Origin: G020348385 sp964538085
GTDB taxonomy: Bacteria > Acidobacteriota > Aminicenantia > Aminicenantales > Aminicenantaceae
Length of the DNA: 64,000 bases
NCBI GenBank assembly: GCA_964538085.1
Contig: CAZIDF010000001.1
Coordinates: 243,723-307,722, forward strand
Reading direction: 5' to 3'
The position numbers and the translations under genes are program-made. Shown here one piece after another: positions 45,227-53,323 of the stretch (positions are counted from its first letter, which is position 1; every line of letters starts with the position of its first letter). The notes under the pieces were generated by a model. The model was not told the DNA's origin and ran no database searches. It was given only the letters and a program-made list of their open reading frames with translations.

Positions 45227-48200
45227 TTATGATTTTTTCATCATCGGCAAAGGCCTTGCGGCATCTGTGATGGCTCCGATTTTGATTGCGTATGAATTCT
45301 TGTTCGCGATATCTTTGTCGGTCACCAGATGGATATCGAGCAGTCCACCTGTCCTGCGTCCTGTCCGGTGATAATTCATTTCATCCAGGCTCAAGCTCCA
45401 CCCCTCGAGCCATACCATCAGTTCATCTCGTTGTTTTTTCGAGCCGTTAAAATGGATCAACAGATCGATATCGCTGTCCGGGCCAGCAGTGGCATTCTTT
45501 GTACTGCCAAAAACATAAAATCCTACTACCCCGAAACGTTCAGGATCGAGTTGAGACGCGATGTGTTCGGCCATCTGGAAACGCCACGCCCAATAATTAG
45601 TGGACCTTTGATCGACATATGGCTGTACCGCCTCAGACGACAGCTTTGTTGCCGATTCATGGGACAAATATCCAAGAGCTTTATCCAACTTGGCATTCAT
45701 GGAAATATTCAGCACTTGTTTTTCTGCTCCTTTTCCAACATCGATCAGCTTGACAGTATCGGATAGGTGAGCATACTCCGGTAAAACTTCTGGTAGGATG
45801 TTCTCAGATTCATTGAAAAATTTCTCATTGAAAATATTCTCTGTGTTATCAGGATATAGCGGCAAATAATGAATTTCCGATTCGGCCAAATCTTGAAAAA
45901 AGTGCGTACCAAAGGAAAGGTCAGGCACATAGTTGCCCTTTTTTCGGGCAATTTCTATCAAGGCTGATGTGTTATTGATATCCGAATAAGTCACCCTTAC
46001 CCCAAGTTTGATATCTCCTCTGCTCCCCCAGCGGCCAGGACCCATCAGGATGAATTTCCGCCTCGGCAAAAGCTTATTAAGAGTTCCAACTGTTCGTCCC
46101 ACGGCCAGCAGAGAGGCTTGGTCTGTCAGCTTGTCATAACGTTGGGGATCGACGTAAACGATGTGGGAAATATCAGAGACGGCTCCATTCGAAACATACC
46201 GATTTGCAGAAAAAAGGATCCTGTCCAACTCGATATTATCCGGGATTTTGGCCGGAGCATGACCTCTGGAATAGCTTTGGGCCCGGCACTGCAAGAGGTA
46301 AAAATTCTTGCCATCAGAGGCAAATTCAATATCTACGGGAAGTCCTAGTCTATTTTCCAGCAATTTAAGCAGGGACTTTATTTTTGGGATAAATTTCGTG
46401 TCTGTCAGCAACCCTTCAAATGTCACAACCAAATTATCCTTCTCAAAATCGATGTGCTTCCCCAGAGGTTTCCGGATGTGTTGACCATCATACACAGATA
46501 CGATCCTTTCAACTTCCGGCAATTCTTCTCCACATTTTTTCAACAAATCATCGACATTCACAGTCTCGAACGTATTGGCTTTCAGATTGATGACATCGAC
46601 CTTTTTTGGAGAATAACGGATAATCTCATCAACGGCGGCATTGACACGCAAGCCGACCTGGCCCGGTGCAATCAATACAGGATAATCATTGGTAACCCGG
46701 TCAACAGCCCGAGTTCCCAAACCGGGCACGAGACGCAGCAATCCATCCTCAAGCTTGATCCTGGGTGACCATCTGAATTCATTCTTGCTGAAAGCCACTC
46801 CAGCAAAGGAAGGAATGAAATAATCACCCACCTTCGTTCCCACAACCTCCTGAATCATAATCCCCATTTCTTCAGAAAAATCAAGCAAACCCCTTTCAGC
46901 CCGGTAATCGATCGGATCCGGACCAAACAAAGAAGCATAAACTTCTGCAATAGCATCCTCCAACGCCACGAGACGATCCTGCTTGCCACCTTGGTTGGCC
47001 AGAAAAAGGCTTTTATACTTTCCTGAAAAAGATGCCCCTGCTCTATCTTCAAGCAGACTGGAACTTCTTACGATTAAGGGCCTCTCCTTGAAGTCATCCA
47101 GGATCATTGACAGGCCCTGTACGATCTCTGTGGGAAATGAACAGCCTTTGAAAGTCTGAATAATATGGGGGTATTCCAAACGTATCTGATTGATATCCTT
47201 ATATTTCTGCTCGACGACATCGGTTAAATTATTGTGACTTAAAAAGCTGAACAGAACATCAGAAGCAATGTACCACGTTTTCGGGATTTTGATATCATCG
47301 AGATTATCCTCAGGCTCTCTCGATTTTTTTATAATCTTTCTAGCAAAAAACAAACCCGTGCTCTTTCCTCCCAATCGGCCGGTGCTTCCCGGAGTAAAAA
47401 CGATATGATCCACAAGCTCATAAAAATCATCAATATCGATATAATCTCTCGCTATATTGATAAACTCGGGTTGATCTGATAGAAACCGTCTTATGAGAGA
47501 AGCTTGAACTCCTCTTTTGCTCGAAGGGGGGAGTTCAATGCCTTCATGAGCCACCCGATGGTATCGTCGTATTGCATCGACAACCTCTCCCAATGGGGAG
47601 TTTTTGCTCGTTGCCTCGACCAAGAAACTCAATCGATCTTCCTGGATCCATTTTTGGATATTTGCGATAATCTGATCACTGGAAAGATGCTTTGCAGCGA
47701 TCTGAAAGGTTTCATCGCTGCGTATATCATTAAAATCCAAGACTTTTCTCTGATGAGGCCGGTTTTCATCGTCCAGATCATCCCCATCTCTTCCCCGAAT
47801 TCCAACATCCAAACTCATCAGAAGTGCCTCTGCCTCATGGATACCTGCCCAACTTAGATGATTCAACATCCGTCGAGAAATGCTCGTGTAGAGATTTTTG
47901 TCCGTCTGCTTGATAAAATTCAAAGCCACCTGCCACTCCTCTGTTTTTTCTTCCGAGAGCTCCCTCTTGGCACTTTGATATTCATGAAAGACCAGTTTCA
48001 TCCTGTTATACATGATGAAGTGGCCCAATCTATCCACTATGGTATCCAGCAGCTTGGTCTCCTCTTTCAAAAACGGGCCAACATCAGCCTTCGGCATATC
48101 TTCTGTATAATAAACGCTGATCTCTCCCACTTTTTTTTCCTGAACGAAAATATCGGCACGCTGCATCCAGGGGGAGGTTTTAAAATTTGTAGATTGGCAT

Positions 48201-48409
48201 ACTTTTCCTTCCAGAATCGTTCTAGCGACACAGATTTCCGGGTACTGCCAGCCCGGCGGTATCGCCTCGACTATTCCTCTACAAACATCATCGATATCGG
48301 CATCTGGTCTGTTCATCAATTCTTCGATTTTATACAGACAATTAAGCTCTTTTGCCCGCTCCTGAAGCCCCCACACAAGATCGTCTATCGTCTTTTTTGG
48401 CTTATTCAT
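45227..48409 (-). CDS. GAF-like sensor + PEP-synthase-type ATP-grasp + GRWGS module + nucleotidyltransferase
   Basis: A 1060-residue multidomain protein. Residues 10-135 form a GAF-like sensor segment (KELNCLYKIEEL, IPPGWQYPEIC, VGEISVYYTE) of the kind seen at the N-terminus of histidine kinases. Residues about 335-715 are the nucleotide-binding domain of PEP synthase/PPDK: LGGKSTGL (347), IVRSSS (448), MIQEVVG and LLQCRAQS (705). The phosphohistidine and PEP barrel domains are absent. A module with GPGRWGSRGD (near 790) and GTHFF (834) follows. Residues 959-1060 are a Pol-beta-type nucleotidyltransferase with GS at 968-969 and Asp 980/982. The start ATG overlaps the previous gene by 8 bases behind GAGGAG. 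Confidence 0.85.
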   Translation of the reverse strand: MNKPKKTIDDLVWGLQERAKELNCLYKIEELMNRPDADIDDVCRGIVEAIPPGWQYPEICVARTILEGKVCQSTNFKTSPWMQRADIFVQEKKVGEISVYYTEDMPKADVGPFLKEETKLLDTIVDRLGHFIMYNRMKLVFHEYQSAKRELSEEKTEEWQVALNFIKQTDKNLYTSISRRMLNHLSWAGIHEAEALLMSLDVGIRGRDGDDLDDENRPHQRKVLDFNDIRSDETFQIAAKHLSSDQIIANIQKWIQEDRLSFLVEATSKNSPLGEVVDAIRRYHRVAHEGIELPPSSKRGVQASLIRRFLSDQPEFINIARDYIDIDDFYELVDHIVFTPGSTGRLGGKSTGLFFARKIIKKSREPEDNLDDIKIPKTWYIASDVLFSFLSHNNLTDVVEQKYKDINQIRLEYPHIIQTFKGCSFPTEIVQGLSMILDDFKERPLIVRSSSLLEDRAGASFSGKYKSLFLANQGGKQDRLVALEDAIAEVYASLFGPDPIDYRAERGLLDFSEEMGIMIQEVVGTKVGDYFIPSFAGVAFSKNEFRWSPRIKLEDGLLRLVPGLGTRAVDRVTNDYPVLIAPGQVGLRVNAAVDEIIRYSPKKVDVINLKANTFETVNVDDLLKKCGEELPEVERIVSVYDGQHIRKPLGKHIDFEKDNLVVTFEGLLTDTKFIPKIKSLLKLLENRLGLPVDIEFASDGKNFYLLQCRAQSYSRGHAPAKIPDNIELDRILFSANRYVSNGAVSDISHIVYVDPQRYDKLTDQASLLAVGRTVGTLNKLLPRRKFILMGPGRWGSRGDIKLGVRVTYSDINNTSALIEIARKKGNYVPDLSFGTHFFQDLAESEIHYLPLYPDNTENIFNEKFFNESENILPEVLPEYAHLSDTVKLIDVGKGAEKQVLNISMNAKLDKALGYLSHESATKLSSEAVQPYVDQRSTNYWAWRFQMAEHIASQLDPERFGVVGFYVFGSTKNATAGPDSDIDLLIHFNGSKKQRDELMVWLEGWSLSLDEMNYHRTGRRTGGLLDIHLVTDKDIANKNSYAIKIGAITDAARPLPMMKKS

Positions 48410-50156
48410 GATGAATGACTCCTCGGCTGGTATTCCCATCTATTTTAATCCGCAATGGGGATTTTATCTTAACATGTCGGAGAAAATCTGTCTCCGATAT
48501 CGGTTTTTGCCGGGCAAGCCAATCCCAATCGATCTTGTATTTCTCCCAATGGCCAAGAGAGATATAAAAAACTTGAAAACTAGTGATGTTGTGAAAAAAA
48601 TGAGAGCCCTGGCTCAGCATAAAGTTCATATCAGGAAGAGTGGATTCCACAATAACCTTTGCTCCTGAGATCTGAGCAAAATTCACTGGAATCCCCCCAG
48701 AAGGATCGGATGACCCCCAGCGACCGAAACCGATGAGGACATAGGGACATTCCAATTCAACAAGTTCATGATTCATCATTTCAAGTTCTTTTGCGATGGC
48801 CCTTGTGTGTTTCACATCAAAATTATCTGGTCTCACATAAACAATGTCGTTAATAGTGTCGATCATCCCATTCCCGAGTGCAGATTCGCTCGCCACGAGG
48901 ACATTGTCTGACACCAATTCCTCTGGGTATATCTCGACAATGTCTGTCGAGACCACCATCGGACGGACCTGTAAAAATCCGAACCTTGCAGGTGTTCCTT
49001 TGTGCTGATCGAGCGTTGCAGCAAACTCGATCTCCACAAGACATCCCAGCGACTCTTCACACTTTTTTAAAAGCGATATGATCAAATCATTCAAAGGAAT
49101 ATCACTCAGTTTTAGTACGGGAGCAAAATCCAGAAGCCTCGGTCCTTTATCCCAGATACCCATGGTGATTTTGTCGTCTTGAGGCTTATATGTCGATGCG
49201 AGATGGGCCAAGTTCCCGTCTTCCTCTGCATCAGAAATACTATACTTCCGCATGAATTCCACTTCCTTGATCGGATCATACATATAAGGCTCTCCCATGT
49301 ATATGGCCCAGAATTCCTTTTGGCTCTGATTAAGAAGTTCTCTCAAAGAGTTATAGGGCGGATTTGCCTGCGGGTATTTGGGAGAATAGGTCCAGGATAT
49401 CCCTTCATCCACGACCATTTTCCCCAATCCGAGAGCCAGATCGACCACTCCATCTTCCGGTTTGGCAAGTCCTGTCGGATAAAAATTATGAGAACGAGCG
49501 ACTCCGGATATTTGAGGATAAAAGCGGTTCGTGCAGCGTATTCCAACCACTTCCTGTATGATGACGGCCATTTTTTCATCTGCTGTCGTGTGTTGTGTCA
49601 TCCGTATGTATTTCTTTGCATCTCGAAAAAAAGTCGAGGCATAGATATATTTTATGGCCTCTACGAGTTTTCTAAATCGCGAATCTGTATCAAGTTGATT
49701 ATTGGGGATCATTTTCGTCTTGTAAACGCTCGCAAAGGGCTCGAACATGGCATCTTCCAGCATGCTTGAAGACCGGATAGCCAGAGGAGTGTGAACTTGA
49801 GATATGAGAGCTCGCAAATCGCCGACGAGTTGGGCAGGCAAATCCGCTTTCTGGAATGCATGCGCCATCTGGTCATCCCGCAGTTCGGAAAACGCCAATT
49901 CATACAAGTCATTCTGCTTCATGAAAAGATCGAAATAATCGGTCGCGATCACTGTCAGCGTTGGAATGTTTGTGGCGATTTCTGGGCTGAATTCTGAATC
50001 GATCTGATCTATTTCATCTTTTATGCTAAGCAAGCCTTGGGCCTTTCCTCCGATCGAGCCTCTGCCGATACAGGTAAAAAGCTCCTTCCCGGAGAAAAAC
50101 TGCCGGTCGAAAAAACACAAGTCGCCTTTATTTGAATATTTATTAATCCCACTCAT
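48402..50156 (-). CDS. PEP/pyruvate-binding (ATP-grasp) protein with GRWGS module, no PEP domain
   Basis: A 584-residue protein. The ATP-grasp domain shows GRGSIGGKAQGL (32-42), LAIRSSSMLED (125-135), VIIQEVVG, DLALGLGKMVVDEG and FLQVRPM, close to PEP synthase/PPDK nucleotide-binding domains. The catalytic-His swivelling domain and the PEP/pyruvate barrel are missing. In their place is the module GFGRWGSSDPSGGIPV (about 476-491) ... GSHFF (517-521), shared with the proteins at 45227 and 51651. It therefore cannot be a complete PEP synthase. It lies 43 bases downstream of the Lys-less glutamate dehydrogenase homologue and overlaps the next gene by 8 bases. Confidence 0.85.
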   Translation of the reverse strand: MSGINKYSNKGDLCFFDRQFFSGKELFTCIGRGSIGGKAQGLLSIKDEIDQIDSEFSPEIATNIPTLTVIATDYFDLFMKQNDLYELAFSELRDDQMAHAFQKADLPAQLVGDLRALISQVHTPLAIRSSSMLEDAMFEPFASVYKTKMIPNNQLDTDSRFRKLVEAIKYIYASTFFRDAKKYIRMTQHTTADEKMAVIIQEVVGIRCTNRFYPQISGVARSHNFYPTGLAKPEDGVVDLALGLGKMVVDEGISWTYSPKYPQANPPYNSLRELLNQSQKEFWAIYMGEPYMYDPIKEVEFMRKYSISDAEEDGNLAHLASTYKPQDDKITMGIWDKGPRLLDFAPVLKLSDIPLNDLIISLLKKCEESLGCLVEIEFAATLDQHKGTPARFGFLQVRPMVVSTDIVEIYPEELVSDNVLVASESALGNGMIDTINDIVYVRPDNFDVKHTRAIAKELEMMNHELVELECPYVLIGFGRWGSSDPSGGIPVNFAQISGAKVIVESTLPDMNFMLSQGSHFFHNITSFQVFYISLGHWEKYKIDWDWLARQKPISETDFLRHVKIKSPLRIKIDGNTSRGVIHHE

Positions 50157-50199
50157 AAGGACTATCTACACGCGTTTTATTCCAGCGCTTGATAAAATA

Positions 50200-51483
50200 T
50201 CAAACCCAACCCCGGTCTTTGCAAGCCTGAGCCACACGAACAACCGCAATCAAATAGGCCGCATCCCGCATATACAGGTCCTTTTTTTTGGCCATATCCA
50301 GAACAGACTCAAAGGCAGAGGTCATTTTAACGTCTAGTTTTCCAAGAACTTCATCCCTTACCCAGTAATAATTCATGTTACTCTGAACCTGTTCGAAATA
50401 ACTGCAAATGACTCCACCCGCGTTTGCCAGTAGATCAGGAATCAAAAATATCCCCTTTTCTGCAATTACCTTATCTGCGTCAGGAGAAGTAGGTCCGTTT
50501 GCGCCCTCTGCAATCACTTTCACTTTTGAGTGGATTTTGTTCACATTTTCTTTAGTTATCTGATTTTCAACGGCAGCGGGGATCAAAACATCCACCTCTT
50601 GCTCTAGCCATTCCTCCCCAGGCAAAACATCATACCCCATCCCAATAGCTTTCTCTTTGTCTATACCGCCAAAAGCATCCGTAATCTTGTTTAGTTTTTC
50701 ATAATCGATCCCATCACCTTTTCTATAACAATAAGATGTTTGATCATTTTGATCCCAGCACGAAATGCACGACACTTTGCCGCCGATCTGTTGGAAGAGC
50801 TGAACGGCGCTTCTGGCGACATTTCCGAATCCCTGAACAGAAGCGGTCGTTTCCTCCAGCTTTAATTCTAATTCCCTGAGCGCTTCGCGTAGAGCGAACA
50901 CGAGGCCAAATCCCGGAGCTTCGTTGCGGGCAAGCGAACCCCCCATCGGAACAGGTTTGCCCGTGATAAATCCTGGCAACCTCTCTCCCTTTATGGTTTC
51001 AAATTCGTCGAGCATCCACAGCATATGCTGAGCACCGGTCATGATATCTGGCTCCGGCACATCCAGATGGGGTCCTAAGTCCCTGGAAAGCTGACGCACC
51101 CAACCTCGGCACAAAAACTCCTGTTCTTTCATGCTGAGATTATGGGGATCACAAATAATCCCCCCAGAGCTTCCCCCTAATGGGATGTCGGACACAGCAC
51201 ATTTCCATGTCATCCACATGGCTAAAGCTCGAATTGTATCTATAGTTTCCTGCGGATGGAAACGAATCCCTCCCTTCGCTGGACCTCTCGCATCGTTATG
51301 CAAGACTCTGAATCCGCGGAAGATTTTTTTTCTTCCGTCATCCATGTGGACAGGAATGCTGAATTGGAATTCTCTCAGCGGAAGGAGCAAGAAATCACGT
51401 GTCGGTTCGTCTAGTTCAAGAAAATCTGCAGCCTTGCCAAACTGGGTTTGCGCCATCTCGAACGGATTAAATGATTTTTGCAT
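50200..51483 (-). CDS. Glutamate dehydrogenase homologue with the catalytic lysine replaced
   Basis: A 427-residue Glu/Leu/Phe/Val dehydrogenase-fold protein. The first substrate lysine (Lys70, AKGGIRFHP), the second (Lys94) and the catalytic Asp146 (VPEPDIMTG) are present. The P-loop-like segment that should read GGGKGG is GGSSGG (residues 103-108), so Ser106 stands where the catalytic lysine belongs. The NAD domain is intact in outline (VQGFGNVARSAV). It may be inactive, altered in chemistry, or a regulatory subunit. It heads the operon with two ATP-grasp proteins and shares a divergent promoter region with a third. AAAGGAAA precedes the start. Confidence 0.9.
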   Translation of the reverse strand: MQKSFNPFEMAQTQFGKAADFLELDEPTRDFLLLPLREFQFSIPVHMDDGRKKIFRGFRVLHNDARGPAKGGIRFHPQETIDTIRALAMWMTWKCAVSDIPLGGSSGGIICDPHNLSMKEQEFLCRGWVRQLSRDLGPHLDVPEPDIMTGAQHMLWMLDEFETIKGERLPGFITGKPVPMGGSLARNEAPGFGLVFALREALRELELKLEETTASVQGFGNVARSAVQLFQQIGGKVSCISCWDQNDQTSYCYRKGDGIDYEKLNKITDAFGGIDKEKAIGMGYDVLPGEEWLEQEVDVLIPAAVENQITKENVNKIHSKVKVIAEGANGPTSPDADKVIAEKGIFLIPDLLANAGGVICSYFEQVQSNMNYYWVRDEVLGKLDVKMTSAFESVLDMAKKKDLYMRDAAYLIAVVRVAQACKDRGWV

Positions 51484-51556
51484 GGCGGTTTCCTTTATCC
51501 AACAAAATTAAATATCGTGAGATCATTTTATCTTGAAATACAAGAGTCAACATGTT

Positions 51557-51569
51557 AATTATATCAAAA
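51557..51569 (-). promoter_or_regulatory. Extended -10 promoter for the 50200-45227 operon
   Basis: Minus-strand TTTTGATATAATT contains a perfect TATAAT preceded by TGn, an extended -10 element. Transcription would start near 51551, about 68 bases before the start codon at 51483. It is the exact inverted copy of the element at 51631-51643. No good -35 box is seen. Confidence 0.5.
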
Positions 51570-51630
51570 AACGCCCTCGAGTTCTTCTAACATCGCAATT
51601 TATGTCATGTCACATGATAAAAACTTGTGG

Positions 51631-51643
51631 TTTTGATATAATT
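51631..51643 (+). promoter_or_regulatory. Extended -10 promoter for 51651, probably leaderless
   Basis: TTTTGATATAATT with TGn-TATAAT at 51634-51642. The expected start point falls at 51649-51651, right at the ATG of the downstream gene, which has no ribosome binding site. It forms a 13-bp perfect inverted repeat with 51557-51569. Confidence 0.5.
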
Positions 51644-51650
51644 TTAACTG

Positions 51651-53309
51651 ATGAGCGAAAAAGTTTTTGAAAAAGCCGGAGATGTCAAAATCTATGGGAA
51701 GGGGTCCTTAGGAGGGAAAGGGGCCGGGCTGGTCAAAATAAACGAAAGTCCTATCCCACACGCCCATAGATTAAGAACTCAAATTCTCACCACCACATAT
51801 TTTGACAGATTCGTCGCTTCTGGAGAAAAGCTGGATACAGATACATTCACCGCCCTTTCCTCAATTTTGAAAGAATTGGGGAATTTCCCTATCAGTGTCC
51901 GGTCATCTGCAACAGATGAGGGTGGAATTTCTCTAAAGGGAATAGGTCCCATCCATGCAGGAGAAAACACTTCATTCATGCTGCCCAACAACCACCCAGA
52001 TTCTCCAGTTCGCCTGGATCAGCTCAAACTGGCCGTAAGTCAAATCTATAAAGATTTTATCCGCGAGCAAACCGGGGAAAGCAAAGAGAAAATGGCTATC
52101 GTCATCAATCCCATACCTGGAATTCATGACGATACATTGGCGGGTCCGTTTTATTATCCCTATATTTCAGGAGTTGCCAATTCTTTTTTTCCGTATGCAT
52201 TAAAAACACAGAATCCAGATGAGGGTTTTGCCCGGATCGCTTTTGGTCACGGCTACGCAACTGTTTTGGACGACTTTCCCGTCATTTCGATGGCAACGAT
52301 CAAAAATCCGATTCCTCAAAGGTTCTTGAGTGTAGGACAGGGACAACAGTACTTTTATGCTCTGGATATGACAAAAAATAAAGGTCTTCAAGGTGATGAA
52401 ATGGAAACCATGAAGACGCTTCATGTCCGGTTTGCTAATTACCATAAGATCAAATTGCTCGGTATTCACAACAATTTGATCACCATTAAGGAATTGGTCC
52501 AGAACAACCATTTCGCCTTCAAAACCGGTCTTAGAGAAATAATGGAATTGATTTCGGCAAGGGTATCCTCCCATTTTCAAATAGAATTCGTGTTTAATAT
52601 CGATTTCGACAGAAAAGATAAAGAAGTCGGCCGCTTTCATGTCGTTCAGTTGACTCCCTTGCCGAAGTTACGTTTCGAGACCATCGAAATCCCAGAACGA
52701 ATCGGCCACAAATATCTTTCTATCAGCAGCCTTCAAGGACATGGCACAAAAAAGGGAATTAAGTATGCAGTTGTTGTTTCCCCTTTCATTTATACAAAAA
52801 GCATGCATGATAAGGTGACGGAGAAAATCGCTGAATTCAATAAAAAAATGAGAGCCCAAAAGGAAAGCTACATCATGATTGTTCCCGGGCGCCTCGGGAG
52901 TTCCAACAGAGATTGGGGCATTCAGGTAGACTATAGAACGGTCAATAGAGCTGGAGCGATTTTTGAATACGGGGTGGACATCGCCGGTCGTTCAGAGCCC
53001 CTCCCCGAGGACAGCAGTCTTTCGGGAGGACTATACGGGAGTCATTTTTTGTACATGATTCAAGGCGGCTTTGATGAGGAACAGAAGAGACTCGAAACGC
53101 GGATGTATGGAACACAAGGAACTCATTTTTTGACTAACTTAATCAGTAATAACGTCATTTATGGATACATAGCTCCGACCAAGGACTTGATCGACCCATG
53201 GTTTTTCAGCGGATCGAATGAGGAAGATTCCCTGTTCGTGAAAGAATTTCCAAAAGAGGTTAATATCTACGCCGATTCTAAGAACCAAAGCTGTATTGTT
53301 GCAGAATAA
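51651..53309 (+). CDS. Third PEP/pyruvate-binding (ATP-grasp) paralogue, partly degenerate
   Basis: A 552-residue relative of the two proteins at 45227 and 48402. It keeps GKGSLGGKGAGL (16-27), ISVRSSATDE (81-90) and the SGVANS block. The closing motif that should supply a nucleotide-binding Arg (LQxRP) reads VVQLTPL, and the glycine-rich block is AFGHGYATVLD, so ATP use may be altered. The C-terminal module is present as PGRLGSSNRDWGI (about 412-424), with GSHF (463) and GTHF (490). No phosphohistidine or PEP domain. It lies 14 bases upstream of the double-receiver protein and is divergent from the 50200 operon. Confidence 0.83.
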   Translation: MSEKVFEKAGDVKIYGKGSLGGKGAGLVKINESPIPHAHRLRTQILTTTYFDRFVASGEKLDTDTFTALSSILKELGNFPISVRSSATDEGGISLKGIGPIHAGENTSFMLPNNHPDSPVRLDQLKLAVSQIYKDFIREQTGESKEKMAIVINPIPGIHDDTLAGPFYYPYISGVANSFFPYALKTQNPDEGFARIAFGHGYATVLDDFPVISMATIKNPIPQRFLSVGQGQQYFYALDMTKNKGLQGDEMETMKTLHVRFANYHKIKLLGIHNNLITIKELVQNNHFAFKTGLREIMELISARVSSHFQIEFVFNIDFDRKDKEVGRFHVVQLTPLPKLRFETIEIPERIGHKYLSISSLQGHGTKKGIKYAVVVSPFIYTKSMHDKVTEKIAEFNKKMRAQKESYIMIVPGRLGSSNRDWGIQVDYRTVNRAGAIFEYGVDIAGRSEPLPEDSSLSGGLYGSHFLYMIQGGFDEEQKRLETRMYGTQGTHFLTNLISNNVIYGYIAPTKDLIDPWFFSGSNEEDSLFVKEFPKEVNIYADSKNQSCIVAE

Positions 53310-53323
53310 AATGGTAGAAACCA

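Noticed and set aside
48402..53309. Annotation of the ATP-grasp proteins as phosphoenolpyruvate synthases
   Set aside because: None contains the phosphohistidine (TxGGxTCH-type) segment or the PEP barrel, so they cannot catalyse the complete reaction.
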